Shown: positions 46,609 to 59,510 of the stretch, one piece after another
How the letters are laid out: every line of letters begins with the position of its first letter
How positions within the stretch are numbered: the first letter of the stretch is position 1
Source: Ricinus communis
Lineage: Eukaryota > Streptophyta > Magnoliopsida > Malpighiales > Euphorbiaceae
DNA: 64,000 bases
Assembly: GCF_019578655.1 (NCBI RefSeq)
Contig: NC_063264.1
Span: 18,464,429 to 18,528,428, forward strand
Direction: 5' to 3'
Notes under the pieces: generated by a model
Database searches by the model: none
The model's input: only the letters and a program-made list of their open reading frames with translations
What the model was told of the DNA's origin: nothing
Position numbers and translations under genes: made by a program

Positions 46609-47826
46609 TTATTTGGACATTGTGAAGCAATATGGTCATGCCCCAAGCATTTGAAACACTTGATGTTTCTATTCTTTTCTTTGTTAATTTCGGGTTTAGA
46701 TGTGTCTTTGTTGCCTGAAATGCTTTTCCCTTTATTGTCATTTGGAATAACCTTATCATCACCTTTCTTACCTTCTTTCCAAGAATTCGACCAATGTGGC
46801 CTCCCACTCGAAGTGCCCTTATATTCAAACCTTGCTGTCCCTCTAGGTTTTAGTTGCTTTTCCACCTTAATTGTAAGGTGAACTAACTCCTCAAGCTCCA
46901 CATGATGTTACAACTCTACCCTATCAGCAATCTCCTTATTAAGCCCACCAATGAATCATGCCATGGTAGCTTCTCTATCCTCATCCAAATCAGCCCTAGT
47001 CATGAGCATTTCCATCTCCTTATAATAATCCTCAATACTCTTTGTACCTTGTCTCAAAGATTGGAGTCTTTGATGTAACTCCCTATGGTAATGTCTAGGT
47101 ACAAAACGCCTTCTCATGATAGTTTTGAGTACAATCCAACTACCAATAGGCTCTTCCATGTTCCTCCTCCTACTAACCACCAACTGATCCCACTAAACTA
47201 TAGCATAGTCACTAAATTGGGAAACCACCAATTTTACCTTTTTCTCCTCTGAAAAGTTATGGCAATCAAAGATAAGGTCAACTCGCTTTTCCCACTCCAA
47301 ATATGCCTCCGGATCAGTTTTCCCCAAGAAGGTAGGAATCCTAAGTTTGATACTACCCAAGTTCCTATCAACATCATCATAGTTCCCATAATCAACAAAC
47401 TTACCACCAAAGTGTCATCTACCTCTACTAAGATTTTGGTATCTCTTAGCTCCTCTACCCATGCCTCTACCAACCCCACCATAGGCTGCATTATCATACT
47501 CCTCAAAACTCTCATCAAAGTCATCCTCATTCACCCCAATTGGCTGCCCATGATTACCTTGCACATTTCCCCCCTTCATTAAGCCTATTTCCCAGACCTC
47601 GGGCAAGTGCATTAATTTGGTCCATAATGGCTTGTTGATTGGTTGCCATTTCCCTTTGTTGGGCTGCCATGTCAAGTTGCAACCTCTCCATTTGCTCTTT
47701 CATATTTCTTATGCTTCGTTGCACCCTCTCATTTTCATGCATTTGTGCCGCGGGTATGCCGGTAGTTGGCATATTATTACCTCCACTAGAACCACTTGAC
47801 ATGCTGCAATAAGAGTTAGTATGCAA
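46569..47826 (-). pseudogene. gag: Ty3/gypsy gag, decayed
   Basis: Begins at the ATG 47826 or nearby (MHTNSYCSMSSGSS). A coiled-coil-like segment MKEQMERLQLDMAAQQREM follows. After frame changes near 47600 and 47530 comes the retrotransposon gag domain: PTFLGKTDPEAYLEWEKRV, then SQFSDYAIV-stop-WDQL with TAG for Trp, then RHYHRELHQRLQSLRQG. Two more stops follow (CGA to TGA and CAA to TAA around 46915-46965). The zinc knuckle CFKCLGHDHIASQC (C-x2-C-x4-H-x4-C) lies near 46630-46671. Confidence 0.88.
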
Positions 47827-48206
47827 TAAATAAAATAAAATAAATCGAAGGAAATTAAGGACCTCACCAACACTCCATCACATGTTTACTCTCAATTAAT
47901 GGGGATGGCCACTCGTGTTTCGCACAATCAAGAATGATCACATAAGGCTGAAAACTCAAACCACTCAGCTTGTTTTCAAGGATTTTTATATGAATCAATA
48001 ACCACACATCAAGTTATTTCACTATGCTTGCAATGCACCAAGAATTATGATCTAAAAGCTTAGTTGAGGCAAAATGCAAAAGTCAAGAAAATTAAACAAA
48101 TAGTTAAGCTTTCAATAAAATTAGGACTACAAACAAGCGAAAACTTCAAACGGATGCAAATGACATAAAAGAAACAATCTAGATGTAAGAAACAAGAAAG
48201 ATGCAG
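47827..48206 (-). other. Non-coding upstream part of the second Ty3/gypsy element
   Basis: AT-rich, no ORF, probably 5' untranslated region. I see no primer-binding site or LTR end before minisatellite starts at 48207. Confidence 0.5.
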
Positions 48207-51200
48207 TTATAAATATTCCTTTTCCGGGATTGTTCTCTAATATTTATAAATATTCCCTCTCTTACGAGATTGTTTTCCCATATTAAAAAATATACCCCAT
48301 TTTTGGGGTTGTTTTCTCATTTTGAAAGATATACCCCTCTTACGAGGTTGTTTTCTCTATTCACAAATGTACCCTTCTTTCGGAGTTGTTTTCTCATATT
48401 AAAAAATACACCCCTATTATGCGGTTATTTTCTCATTGTGAAAGATATACCCCTCTTACGGGGTTGTTTTCTCTATTCATAAATGTACCCCCCTTACGTT
48501 GGTAGTTTTCTCATATGAAAAAATATACCACTTTTTTGGGGTTGTTGTCTCATTTTGAAAGATAAAACCCTATTATGGGCATGTTGTCTAATAATGACAA
48601 ATATACCCCTCTTACGGAATATTTTCTCATATTAAAAAAATACCACTTTTTGGGGTTGTTTTCTCATTGTGAAAGATATACCCATCTTATGGGGTTGTTT
48701 TCTCCATTCACAAATGTACCCCACTTAAAGGGCTTATTTTTATAATGGACAAATATATCCCTCTTCTTGGGTTGTTTTCCAATATTTATAAATATTCCTC
48801 TCTTATATTAAAAAATATACCTATATTTTGGGGTTGTTTTCTCAGTTTGAAAGATATACCCCTCTTACAGGGTTATTTTCTCTATTCACAAATGTACCCT
48901 TTTACGGGGTTGTTTTCTCATATCAAAAAACATTTCGCTGTTTGGGGTTGTGTCCACATTTTGAAAGATATACCCCTCTTACGGGGTTGTTTTCTCTATT
49001 CACAAATGTACCTCTCTTACAGGGTTATTTTTTAATATTGACAAATATAACCCTCTTCCGGGGTTGTTTTCTAATATTTATAAATATTCCTCTCTTACAG
49101 AGTTGTTTTCTCATTTTGAAAGATATACCCCTCTTACGAGGTTGTTTTCTCTATTCACAATGTACCCCTCTTTCGGGGTTGTTTTCTCATATTAAAAAAT
49201 ATACCCCTATTATGCGATTATTTTCTCATTTGTGAAAGATATATCCCTCTTACGGGGTTGTTTTCTCTATTCATAAATATACCCCTCTTACGGGGTTGTT
49301 TTCGCATACAAAAACAACACTTTTTTTGGGGTTGTTTTCTCATTTTGAAAGATAAACCCCTATTACGGGGTTGTTTTCTCTATTCACAAATATACCTCAT
49401 ACGGGGTTGTTTTCTCATTTTAAAAAATATACCACCTTTTTGGGGTTACTTTCTAATTTGGAAAGATATACCCCTGTTACGGGGTTGTCTTTAAATATTG
49501 AGAAATATACCCCACTTACGGGTTGTTTTCTCATATTAAAAAATATACCACTTTTTTGGGGTTGTTTTCTCATTTTGAAAGATGAATCCCTATTACGGGG
49601 TTATTTTCTCATATTAAAAAAAATAACCACTTTTTTGCGGTTGTTTTTTCATTTTGAAATATATACCCATCTTACGGGGTTATTTTCTCTATTCATAAAT
49701 GTACCCCTCTTACGGGCTTATTTTCTGATTTTGAAAAATATGTCCCTCTTCTAGGGTTGTTTTCTCATATTTATAAATATTCCTCTCTTACGGGGTTGTT
49801 TTCTCATATTAAAAAATATACCTCTATTTTGGGGTTGTTTTCTCATTTTGAAAGATATACTCCTCATACGGGGTTGCTTTCTCTATCCACAAATGTACCC
49901 CTCTTTCTAGGTTGTTTTCTCATGTTAAAAAATATATCCCTGTTTTGGGGTTGTTTTGTCATTTTGAAATATATATCCCTCTTACGTGGTTATTTTCTCT
50001 ATTCACAAATGTACCACTTTTATGTGGTTGTTTTCTCGTATTAAAAAATATACCCTTTTTTGGGGTTGTTTTCTCATTTTGAAAGATATACCCCTCTTAC
50101 AGGGTTGTTTTCTCTATTCATAAATATACCCTTCCTATGGGCTTATTTTTTAATATTAACAAATATATCCCTCTTCTGGGGTCATTTTCTAATATTTATA
50201 AATATTCCTCTCTTACGGGATTGCTTTCTAATATTGACAAATATACCCCTTTACGGAGTTATTTTCTCATATTAAAAAATATACCACTTTTTAGGGTTGT
50301 TTTCTTATTTTAAAAGATATACCCCTATTACGGGGTTGTTTTCTAATATTGACAAATATACCACTCTTACAGGGATGTTTTCTCATATTGACAAATATAC
50401 CTCTGTTATGGGGTTGTTTTCTAATATTGACAAATATGCCCCTCTTATGGGGTTGTTTTCTCTATTCACAAATGTACCCCTCTTACGGGGTTGTTTTCTC
50501 ATATTAAAAATTATACCACTTTTTTGTGTTGTTTTCTCATTTTGAAAGGTAAACCCCTATTACGGGGTTGTTTTCTAAAATTGACAAATATACCCCATCT
50601 TACGGGGTTATTTTCTCTATTCACAAATGTACCCCTATTACTTGCTTATTTTCTATAATTGACAAATGTATTCCTCTTCCGGAGTTGTTTTCTAATAATT
50701 ATAAATATTCCTCTCTTACGGGTTTGTTTTCACATATTAAAAAACATACCCCTTTTTTGGGGTTGTTTTCTCATTTTGAAAGATATACCCCTCTTACGGG
50801 GTTGTTTTCTCTTTTCACAAATGTACCCCTCTTACAGGGTTGTTTTCTCATATTAAAAAATATACCACTTTTTTGGGGTTGTTTTCTCATTTTGAAAGAT
50901 AAACCCCTATTTCGGGGTTATTTTCTAATATTGACAAATATACCTCTCTTACGGGGTTATTTTCTCATATTAAGAAAAATACCACTTTTTTGAGGTTGTC
51001 TTCTCATTTTGAAAGATATACCCATCGTACGGGGTTGTTCTCTCTATTCACAAATATACCCCTCTTACGTGCTTATTTTTAAATATTGACAAATATATCC
51101 TTCTTCCGCGGTTGTTTTCTAATATTTATAAATATTCCTCTCTTACGGGGTTATTTTCTAATATTGACAAATATACCCTCTTACGGAGTAGTTTTCTCAT

Positions 51201-53639
51201 ATTAAAAAATATACCACTTTTTTGGGGTTATTTTCTCATTTTAAAAGATATACCCCTATTGCAAGGTTGTTTTCAAATATTGTCAAATATACCCTTCTTA
51301 CAGGGTTGTTTTCTTATATTGACAAATATACCCTTCTTACAGGGTTGTTTTCTCATATTGACAAATATACATCTATTATGGGGTTTTTTCTAATATTGAC
51401 AAATGTACCCCTCTTACAGAGTTGTTTTCTCATATTAAAATATATACATCTGTTTAAGGGTTTTTCTAATATTGACAAATATACCCCTGTTTTGGGGTTG
51501 TTTTCTAATTTTGAAAGATATACCCATCTTATGGGGTTATTTTCTCTATTTACAAATGTACCCCTCTTACGGGCTTATTTTCTATAATTAACAAATATAT
51601 TCCTCTTCCGGGATTGTTTTCTAATATTTATAAATATTCCTCTCTTACGGGGTTGTTTTCTCATTTTAAAAAATATACCTTTTTTTTGGGTTGTTTTCTC
51701 ATCTTAAAAGATATACCCTCTTACGGGGTTGTTTTCCCAATTCACAAATATACCCCTTTTACGGGGTTGTTTCTCATATTAGAAATTATACCACTTTTTT
51801 GGGGTTGTTTTCTCATTTTGAAAGATAAACTCATATTACGGGGTTGTTTTCTAATATTGATAAATATACCCCTCTTACGGGATTGTTTTCTCATTTTGAA
51901 AGATATACCCTTCTTATGGGGTTGTTTTCTCTATTCATAAATGTACCCCTCTTACGGTGTTGCTCTCTCATATTAAAAAATATACCACTTTTTTGGGGTT
52001 GTTTTCTCATATTGAAAGATAAACCCTATAACGGGGTTATTTTCTAATATTGACAAATATACCCCTCTTATGGGGTTGTTTTACCATATTAAAAAAAATA
52101 CCACTTTTTCGGAGTTGTATTCTCTATTCACAAATGTACCCCTCTTACGTGCTTAATTTCTAATATTGACAAATATATCCCTCTTCCGAGGTTGTTTTCT
52201 AATATTTATAAGTATTCCACTCTTACGTGGTTGTTTTATCATATTAAAAAATATGTCTATTTTGGGGTTGTTTTCTCATTTTGAAAGATAAACCCCTATT
52301 ACAGGGTTGTTTTCTAGTATTGCCTTACGGGGTTCTTTCTAAAATTAAAAAAAATACCACTTTTCTAGGGTTGTTTTCTCATTTTGAAAGATATACCCAT
52401 CTTACGGGGTTGTTTTCTCTATTCACAAATGTACCCCTCTTACGGGCTTATTTTCTAATATGGACAAAAATATCCCTCTTCCGTGGTTGTTTTCTAATAT
52501 TTATAAATATTCCTATCTTACGGGGTTGTTTTCTTATATTAAAAAATATACTTCTATTTTGGGGTTATTTTCTCATTTTGAAAGATATACCCCTCTTACG
52601 GGGTTCTTTTCTCTATTCCCAAATGTACCCCACTTACGGCGTTGTTTTCTCATATTAAAAAAAAATACCACTTTTTAGGGTTGTTTTGTCATTTTGAAAG
52701 GTATATCCATCTTACGGGGTAGTTTTCTCTATTCACAAATGTACCCCTCTTACGTGCTTATTCTCTAATATTGACAAATATATCCATCTTCGGGGTTGTT
52801 TTCTAATATTTATAAATATTCCTCTCTTATGGGGTTATTTTCTAATATTAAAAAATATACCACTTTTTGGGGTTATTTTTCATTTTTAAAGATAAATCCC
52901 TCTTACAGAGTTGTTTTCTCTAATCATAAATATACACCTCTTACGGGCATATTTTCTAATATTTACTAATATATCCCTCTTACGGGGTTGTTTTCTTATA
53001 TTGAAAAATATATCACTTTTTCTTGGGTTATTTTCTCATATTGAAGGATATACCCTTCTTACGGGGTTATTTTCTCTATTCACAAATGTACCCCTCTTAT
53101 AGGATTATTTTCTAATATTGATAAATACATTCCCCTTACGGGGATGTTTTCTAATATTGATAAATATATCCCTCTTACTGGATTGTTTTCTAATATTGAC
53201 TAATATACCCCTCTTACAGGGTTGTTTTCTCTATTGATAAATGTACCCCTCTTATGTGGTTGTTTTCTTATATTAATAAAATTTAACAATTTTTTAGGGT
53301 TGTTTTCTCATTTTTAAAGATATACCCCTCTTACAGGGTTATTTTCTGTATTTACAAATGTACCCCTCTTATGAGGTTGTTTTCTCATATTACAAAATAT
53401 ACCACTTTTTTGGGGTTGTTTTCTCATTTTGAAAGATAAACCCCTATTACGGGCTTATTTTCTAATATTGACAAATATATCCTTCTTTCGGGGTTGTTTT
53501 CTAATATTTATAAATATTCATCACTTACGGGGTTGTTTTCTCATATTAAAAAATATACCTCTATTTTGGGGTTGTTTTCTCATTTTGACAGATATACCCC
53601 TCTTACGGGGTTGTTTTCTCTATTCACAAATGTACCCCT

Positions 53640-55440
53640 CCCTATGGGGTTGTTTTCTCATATTAAAAATTATACCACTTTTTTGGGGTTGTTTTCTCAT
53701 ATTGAAAGATAAACCCCTGTTACGGGGTTGTTTTCTCTGTTCTCAAATGTACCCCTCTTACGGGGTTATTTTCTAATATTGACAAATATATCCCTCTTAC
53801 TGGGTTATTTTCTAAAATTGATAAATATACCGCTCTTACGGGGTTGTTCTCTAATATTAACAATATCCCTCTCTTACGGAGTTGTTTTCTCATTGTAAAA
53901 AATATACCACTTTTTTAGGGTTGTTTTATCATTTTAAAAGATATACTCCTATTATGGGATTGTTTTCCAATATTGATAACTATACCCCTCTGACGAGATT
54001 GTTTAGTAATATTGACAAATATACCCCTCTTACGGGGTCGTTTTTCAATATTGATAGATATACCCTCTTACGGGGTTGTTTTCTCAAATTAAAAAATATA
54101 CCACTTTTTTGGGGTCGTTTTCTCATTTTGAAAGATAAACCCCCTGTTACGGGGTTGTTTCTCTGTTCTCAAATGTACCCCTCTTAGGGGGTTATTTTCT
54201 AATATTGACAAATATATCCCTCTTACTGGGTTGTTTTCTAAAATTGACAAATATACCGCTCTTACGGGGTTGTTCTCTAATATTAACAAATATCCCTCTC
54301 TTACGGGGTTGTTCTCTAATATTGATAACTATACCCTTGACGAGATTGTTTGGTAATATTGACAAATATACCCCTCTTACGGAGTTGTTTTCCAATATTG
54401 ATAAATATACCCCTCTTACGGGGTTGTTTTCTCAGATTTAAAAATACACCACTTTTTTGGTGTCATTTTCTCATTTTGAAAGATAAACCCCCTGTTACGG
54501 GGTTGTTTCTCTGTTCTCAAATGTACCCCTCTTACGGGGTTATTTTCTAATATTGACAAATATATCCCTCGTACGGGGTTGTTTTCTCTGTTCTCAAATG
54601 TACCTCTCCCTACGGGGCTGTTTTCTCATATTAAAAATTATACCACTTTTTTGGGGTTGTTTTCTCATATTGAAAATAAACCCCTATTACGGGGTTGTTT
54701 CTCTCTTCACAAATGTACCCCTCTTACGGGGTTATTTTCTAATTTTATAAATATATCCCTCGTACGGGGTTGTTTTCTCTATTCACAAATGTACCCCTCC
54801 CTACGGGGTTGTTTTCTCATATTAAAAATTATACCACTTTTTTGGGGTTGTTTTCTCATATTGAAAGATAAACCCCTGTTACGGGGTTGTTTTCTCTGTT
54901 CTCAAATGTACCCCTGTTACGGGGATATTTTCTAATATTGATAAATATATCCCTCTTACTGCATTGTTTTTTAAAATTGATAAATATACCGCTCTTACGG
55001 GGTTGTTCTCTTATATTAACAAATATCCCTCTCCTACGGGGTTATTTTCTCATTGTAAAAAATATACCACTTTTTTATGGTTGTTTTATCATTTTAAAAG
55101 ATATACTCCTATTACGGGGTTGTTTTCTAATATTGATAACTATACCCCTCTGACGAGATTGTTTGGTAATATTGACAAATATACCCCTCTTACGGGGTTG
55201 TTTTCCAATATTGATAGATATACCCCTCTTACGGGGTTGTTTTCTCAGATTAAAAAATATACCACTTTTTTGGGGTCGTTTTCTCATGTTGAAAGATAAA
55301 CCCCTCTTACGGGTTGTTACTCGTTCAAATGTACCTCTACGGGGTTATTTTCTAATATTGACAAATATATCCCTCGTACGGGGTTGTTTTCTCTGTTCTC
55401 AAATGTACCCCTCTTATGGGGTTATTTTCTAATATTGATA
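53640..55440 (+). repeat. Sub-array with ctgttctcaaatgtacc monomers
   Basis: A local cluster marked by gacgagattgttt (53994, 54341, 55153) and ctctgttctcaaatgtac (about 53735, 54170, 54512, 54590, 54895, 55395). It reappears as one block near 61.7-62.2 kb (gacgaggttgttt at 62005). Confidence 0.7.
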
Positions 55441-56594
55441 AATATATCCCTCTTACAGGGTTGGTTTCTCTATTCACAAATATACACCTGTTACGGGGTT
55501 GTTTTCTCATATTAAAAAATATACCTCTGTTTTTGGGGTTGTTTTCTCATTTTGAAAGATATACCCCTCTTACGGCGTTGTTTTCTCATTTTGAAAAATA
55601 TATCCTTCTTACGGGCTTATTTTTTAATATTAACAAATATATCCCTCTTATGGATTTATTTTCTCATATTAAAAAATATACCACTTTTTTGTGTTATTTT
55701 CTCATTTTGAAAGGTAAAGCCCTATTACGGGGTTGTTTTATAATATTGACAAATATACCCCTATTACGGGGTTGTTTTCTCAAATTAAAAATATACTTTT
55801 TTGGAGTTGTTTTCTCATTTTTAAAGATATCTCATCTTACGGGGTTATTTTCTCTATTCACAAATGTACCCCTATTACTAGCTTATTTTCTATAATTGAC
55901 AAATGTATTCCTCTTCCGGAGTTGTTTTCTAATAATTATAAATATTCCTCTCTTACGGGTTTGTTTTCACATATTAAAAAACATACTCCTTTTTTGGGGT
56001 TGTTTTCTCATTTTGAAAGATATACCCCTCTTACGGGGTTGTTTTCTCTTTTCACAAATGTACCCCTCTTACAGGGTCGTTTTCTCATATTAAAAAATAT
56101 ACCACTTTTTTGGGGTTGTTTTCTCATTTTGAAAGATAAACCCCCTATTTCGGGGTTATTTTCTAATATTGACAAATATACCTCTCTTACGGGGTTGTTT
56201 TCTCATATTAAGAAAAATACCACTTTTTTGAGGTTGTCTTCTCATTTTGAAAGATATACCCATCGTATTCTTCCGCAGCTGTTCTCTAATATTTATAAAT
56301 ATTCCTCTCTTACGGGGTTATTTTCTAAATTGACAAATGTACCCTCTTACAGAGTAATTTTCTCATATTAAAAAATATACCACTTTTTTGGGGTTATTTT
56401 CTCATTTTAAAAGATATACCCCTATTACATGGTTGTTTTCAAATATTGACAAATATACCCCTCTTACCAGATTGTTTTCTCATATTAAAAAAAATACCAC
56501 TTTTTTGGCGTTATCTTCTCATTTTGAAAGATATACCCATCTTGCGTCGTTGTTTTCTCAATTCACAACTGTAACCCTCTTAAGGGCTTATTTT

Positions 56595-59510
56595 CTATAA
56601 TGGACAAATATATCCCTCTTCCGGGGTTATTTTCTAATATTTATAAATATTCCTTTCTTATGGGGTTGTTATCTCATATTAAAAAATATACCTCTATTTT
56701 GGGGTTGTTTTCTCATTTTGAAAGATATACCCCTCTTACAGGGTTGTTTTCTCTATTCACAAATGTACTCCTCTTACAGGGTTATTTTCTCTATTCATAA
56801 ATGTACCCCCTTATGGCGTCGTTTTCTCATATGAAAAAATATACCACTTTTTTGGGGTTGTTGTCTCATTTTGAAAGATAAACCCCTATTACGTGCTTGT
56901 TTTCTAATACTGACAAATATACCCTCTTACGGGTTTGTTTTCTCATATTAAAAAATACCACTTTTTTGGGGTTGTTTTCTCATTTTGAAAGATATACCCA
57001 TCTTATGGGGTTGTTTTCTCCATTCACAAACGTACCCCTCTTAAGGGCTTATTTTCTATAATGGACAAATATATCCCTCTTCCTAGGTTGTTTTCTAATA
57101 TTTATAAATATTCCTCTATTATGGGTTTGTTTTCTCATATTAAAAAATATACCTCTATTTTGGGGTTGTTTTCTCATTTTGAAAGATATACCCCTCTTAC
57201 AGGGTTGTTTTCTCTATTCACAAATGTACCCTTCTTACGGGGTTATTCTATCATATTGAAAGATATACCCATCTTACGTGGTTCTTTTCTCTATTCACAA
57301 ATGTACCCCTCTTACGGGGTTATTTTCTTATTTTGAAAGATATACCAATCTTACGTGGTTGTTTTCTCATATTAAAAAAATATCATTTTTTTGCGGTTGT
57401 TTTCTCATTTTGAAAGATATACCCATCTTATGGGGTTGTTTTCTCCATTCACAAATGTACCGCTCTTAAGGGCTTATTTTCTATATTGGACAAATATATC
57501 CCTTTTCCTAGGTTGTTTTCTAATAATTATAAATAATCTTCTTTTACGGGGTTGTTTTCTCAAATTAAAAAATATACCTCTATTTTGGGGTTGCTTTCTC
57601 ATTTTGAAAGATATACCCCTCTTACAGGGTTCTTTTCTCTATTCACAAATGTACCCCTCTTACGGGGTTATTTTCTCATATTGAAAGATATACCCCTCTT
57701 ACGGGGTTATTTTCTCATTTTGAAAGATTTACCCATCTTACGTGGTTGTTTTCTCTATTCACAAATGTACCCCTCTTAAGGGCTTATTTTCTATAATGGA
57801 TAAATATATCCCTCTTCCGGGGTTGTTTTCTAATATTTACAAATATTCCTCTCTTATGGGGTTGTTTTCTCATATTAAAAAATATACCTCTATTTTGGGG
57901 TTGTTTTCTTATTTTGAAAGATATACGCCTCTTACAGGGTTGTTTTCTCTATTCACAAATGTACTTCTCTTACAGGGTTATTTTCTCTATTCATAAATGT
58001 ACCCCCTTACAATTGTTTTCTATGAAAAAATATATCACTTTTTTGGGGTTGTCTCATTTTGAAAGATAAACCCCTATTACGTGCTTGTTTTCTAATACTG
58101 ACAAATATACCCTCTTACGGGTTTGTTTTCACATATTAAAAAAATACCACATTTTTGGGGTTGTTTTCTCATTTTGAAAGATATACCCATCTTATGGGGT
58201 TGTTTTCCCCATTCACAAACGTACCCTTCTTAAGTGCTTATTTTCTATAATGGACAAATATATCCCTCTTCCTAGGTTGTTTTCTAATATTTATAAATAT
58301 TCCTCTATTATGGGTTTGTTTTCTCATATTAAAAAATATACCTCTATTTTGGGGTTGTTTTCTCATTTTGAAAGATATACCCCTCTTACAGGGTTGTTTT
58401 CTCTATTCACAAATGTACCCTCTTACGGGGTTATTTTCTCATATTGAAAGATATACCCATCTTACGTGGTTGTTTTCTCTATTCACAAATGTACCCCTCT
58501 TACGGGGTTATTTTCTCATTTTGAAAGATATACCCATCTTACGTGGTTGTTTTCTCATATTAAAAAAATACCACTTTTTTGGGGTTTTTCTCATTTTGAA
58601 AGATATACCCATCTTACGTGGTTGTTTTCTCTATTCACAAATGTACCCCTCTTAAGGGATTATTTTCTATAATGGACAAATATATCCCTCTTCCGGGGTT
58701 GTTTTCTAATATTTATAAATATTCCTCTCTTATGGGGTTGTTTTCTCATATTAAAAAATATACCTCTATTTTGGGGTTGTTTTCTCATTTTGAAAGATAT
58801 ACCCCTCTTACAGGGTTGTTTTCTCTATTCACAAATGTACTCCTTTTGAGGGTTGTGGTAGTTTTCATGAAAAATATACCACTTTTTTGGGGTTGTTGTC
58901 TCATTTTGAAAGATAAACCCCTATTACGTGCTTGTTTTCTAATACTGACAAATATACCCTCTTACGGGTTTGTTTTCTCATATTAAAAAATACCACTTTT
59001 TTGGGGTTGTTTTCTCATTTTGAAAGATATACCCATCTTTTGGGGTTGTTTTCTCCATTCACAAATGTACCCCTCTTAAGGGCTTATTTTCTATAATGGA
59101 CAAATATATCCCTCTTCCTAGGTTGTTTTCTAATATTTATAAATATTCCTCCCTTATGGGGTTGTTTTCTCATATTAAAAAATATACCTCTATTTTGGGG
59201 TTGTTTTCTCATTTTGAAAGATATACCCCTCTTACAGGGTTGTTTTCTCTATTCACAAATGTACCCTTTTACGGGGTTGTTTTCTCATTTTAAAAAATAT
59301 ATCGCTGTTTTGGGGTTGTTTCCTCATTTTGAAAGATATACCCCTCTTACGGGGTTGTTTTCTCTATTCACAAATGTACCTTTTTTACAGGGTTATTTTT
59401 TAATATTGATAAATATATCCCTCTTCCGGTGTTGTTTTCTAATATTTATAAATATTCCACTTTTACGGGGTTGTTTCCCATTTTTGGGGTTGTTTTCTCA
59501 TTTTGAAAGA
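56595..59510 (+). repeat. ~0.42-0.46-kb higher-order repeat in A6
   Basis: The marker ctataatggacaaatatatc occurs at 56595, 57056, 57481 (one change), 57791, 58245, 58667 and 59091. Spacings are 461, 425, 310, 454, 422 and 424, so about 11 monomers per unit. Marker versions mostly alternate between ...cttccggggttg and ...cttcctaggttg, hinting at a doubled unit. Confidence 0.82.

Larger units (their letters stand above)
45515..48206 (-). mobile_element. Second Ty3/gypsy element, 5' half (gag to start of RT)
   Basis: Gag with coiled coil and CCHC knuckle, aspartic protease and RT N-terminus in order on the - strand. The protein style (RHYHRELHQRLQSLRQG, HILLGRPWEFD, PSGLPPQRGIEHQID) is that of the common plant chromovirus-type gag-pol, distinct from E1-E4. 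RT is cut after WRMCV at about 45515. There is no LTR or PBS on the right side before the array begins at 48207. Confidence 0.88.
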
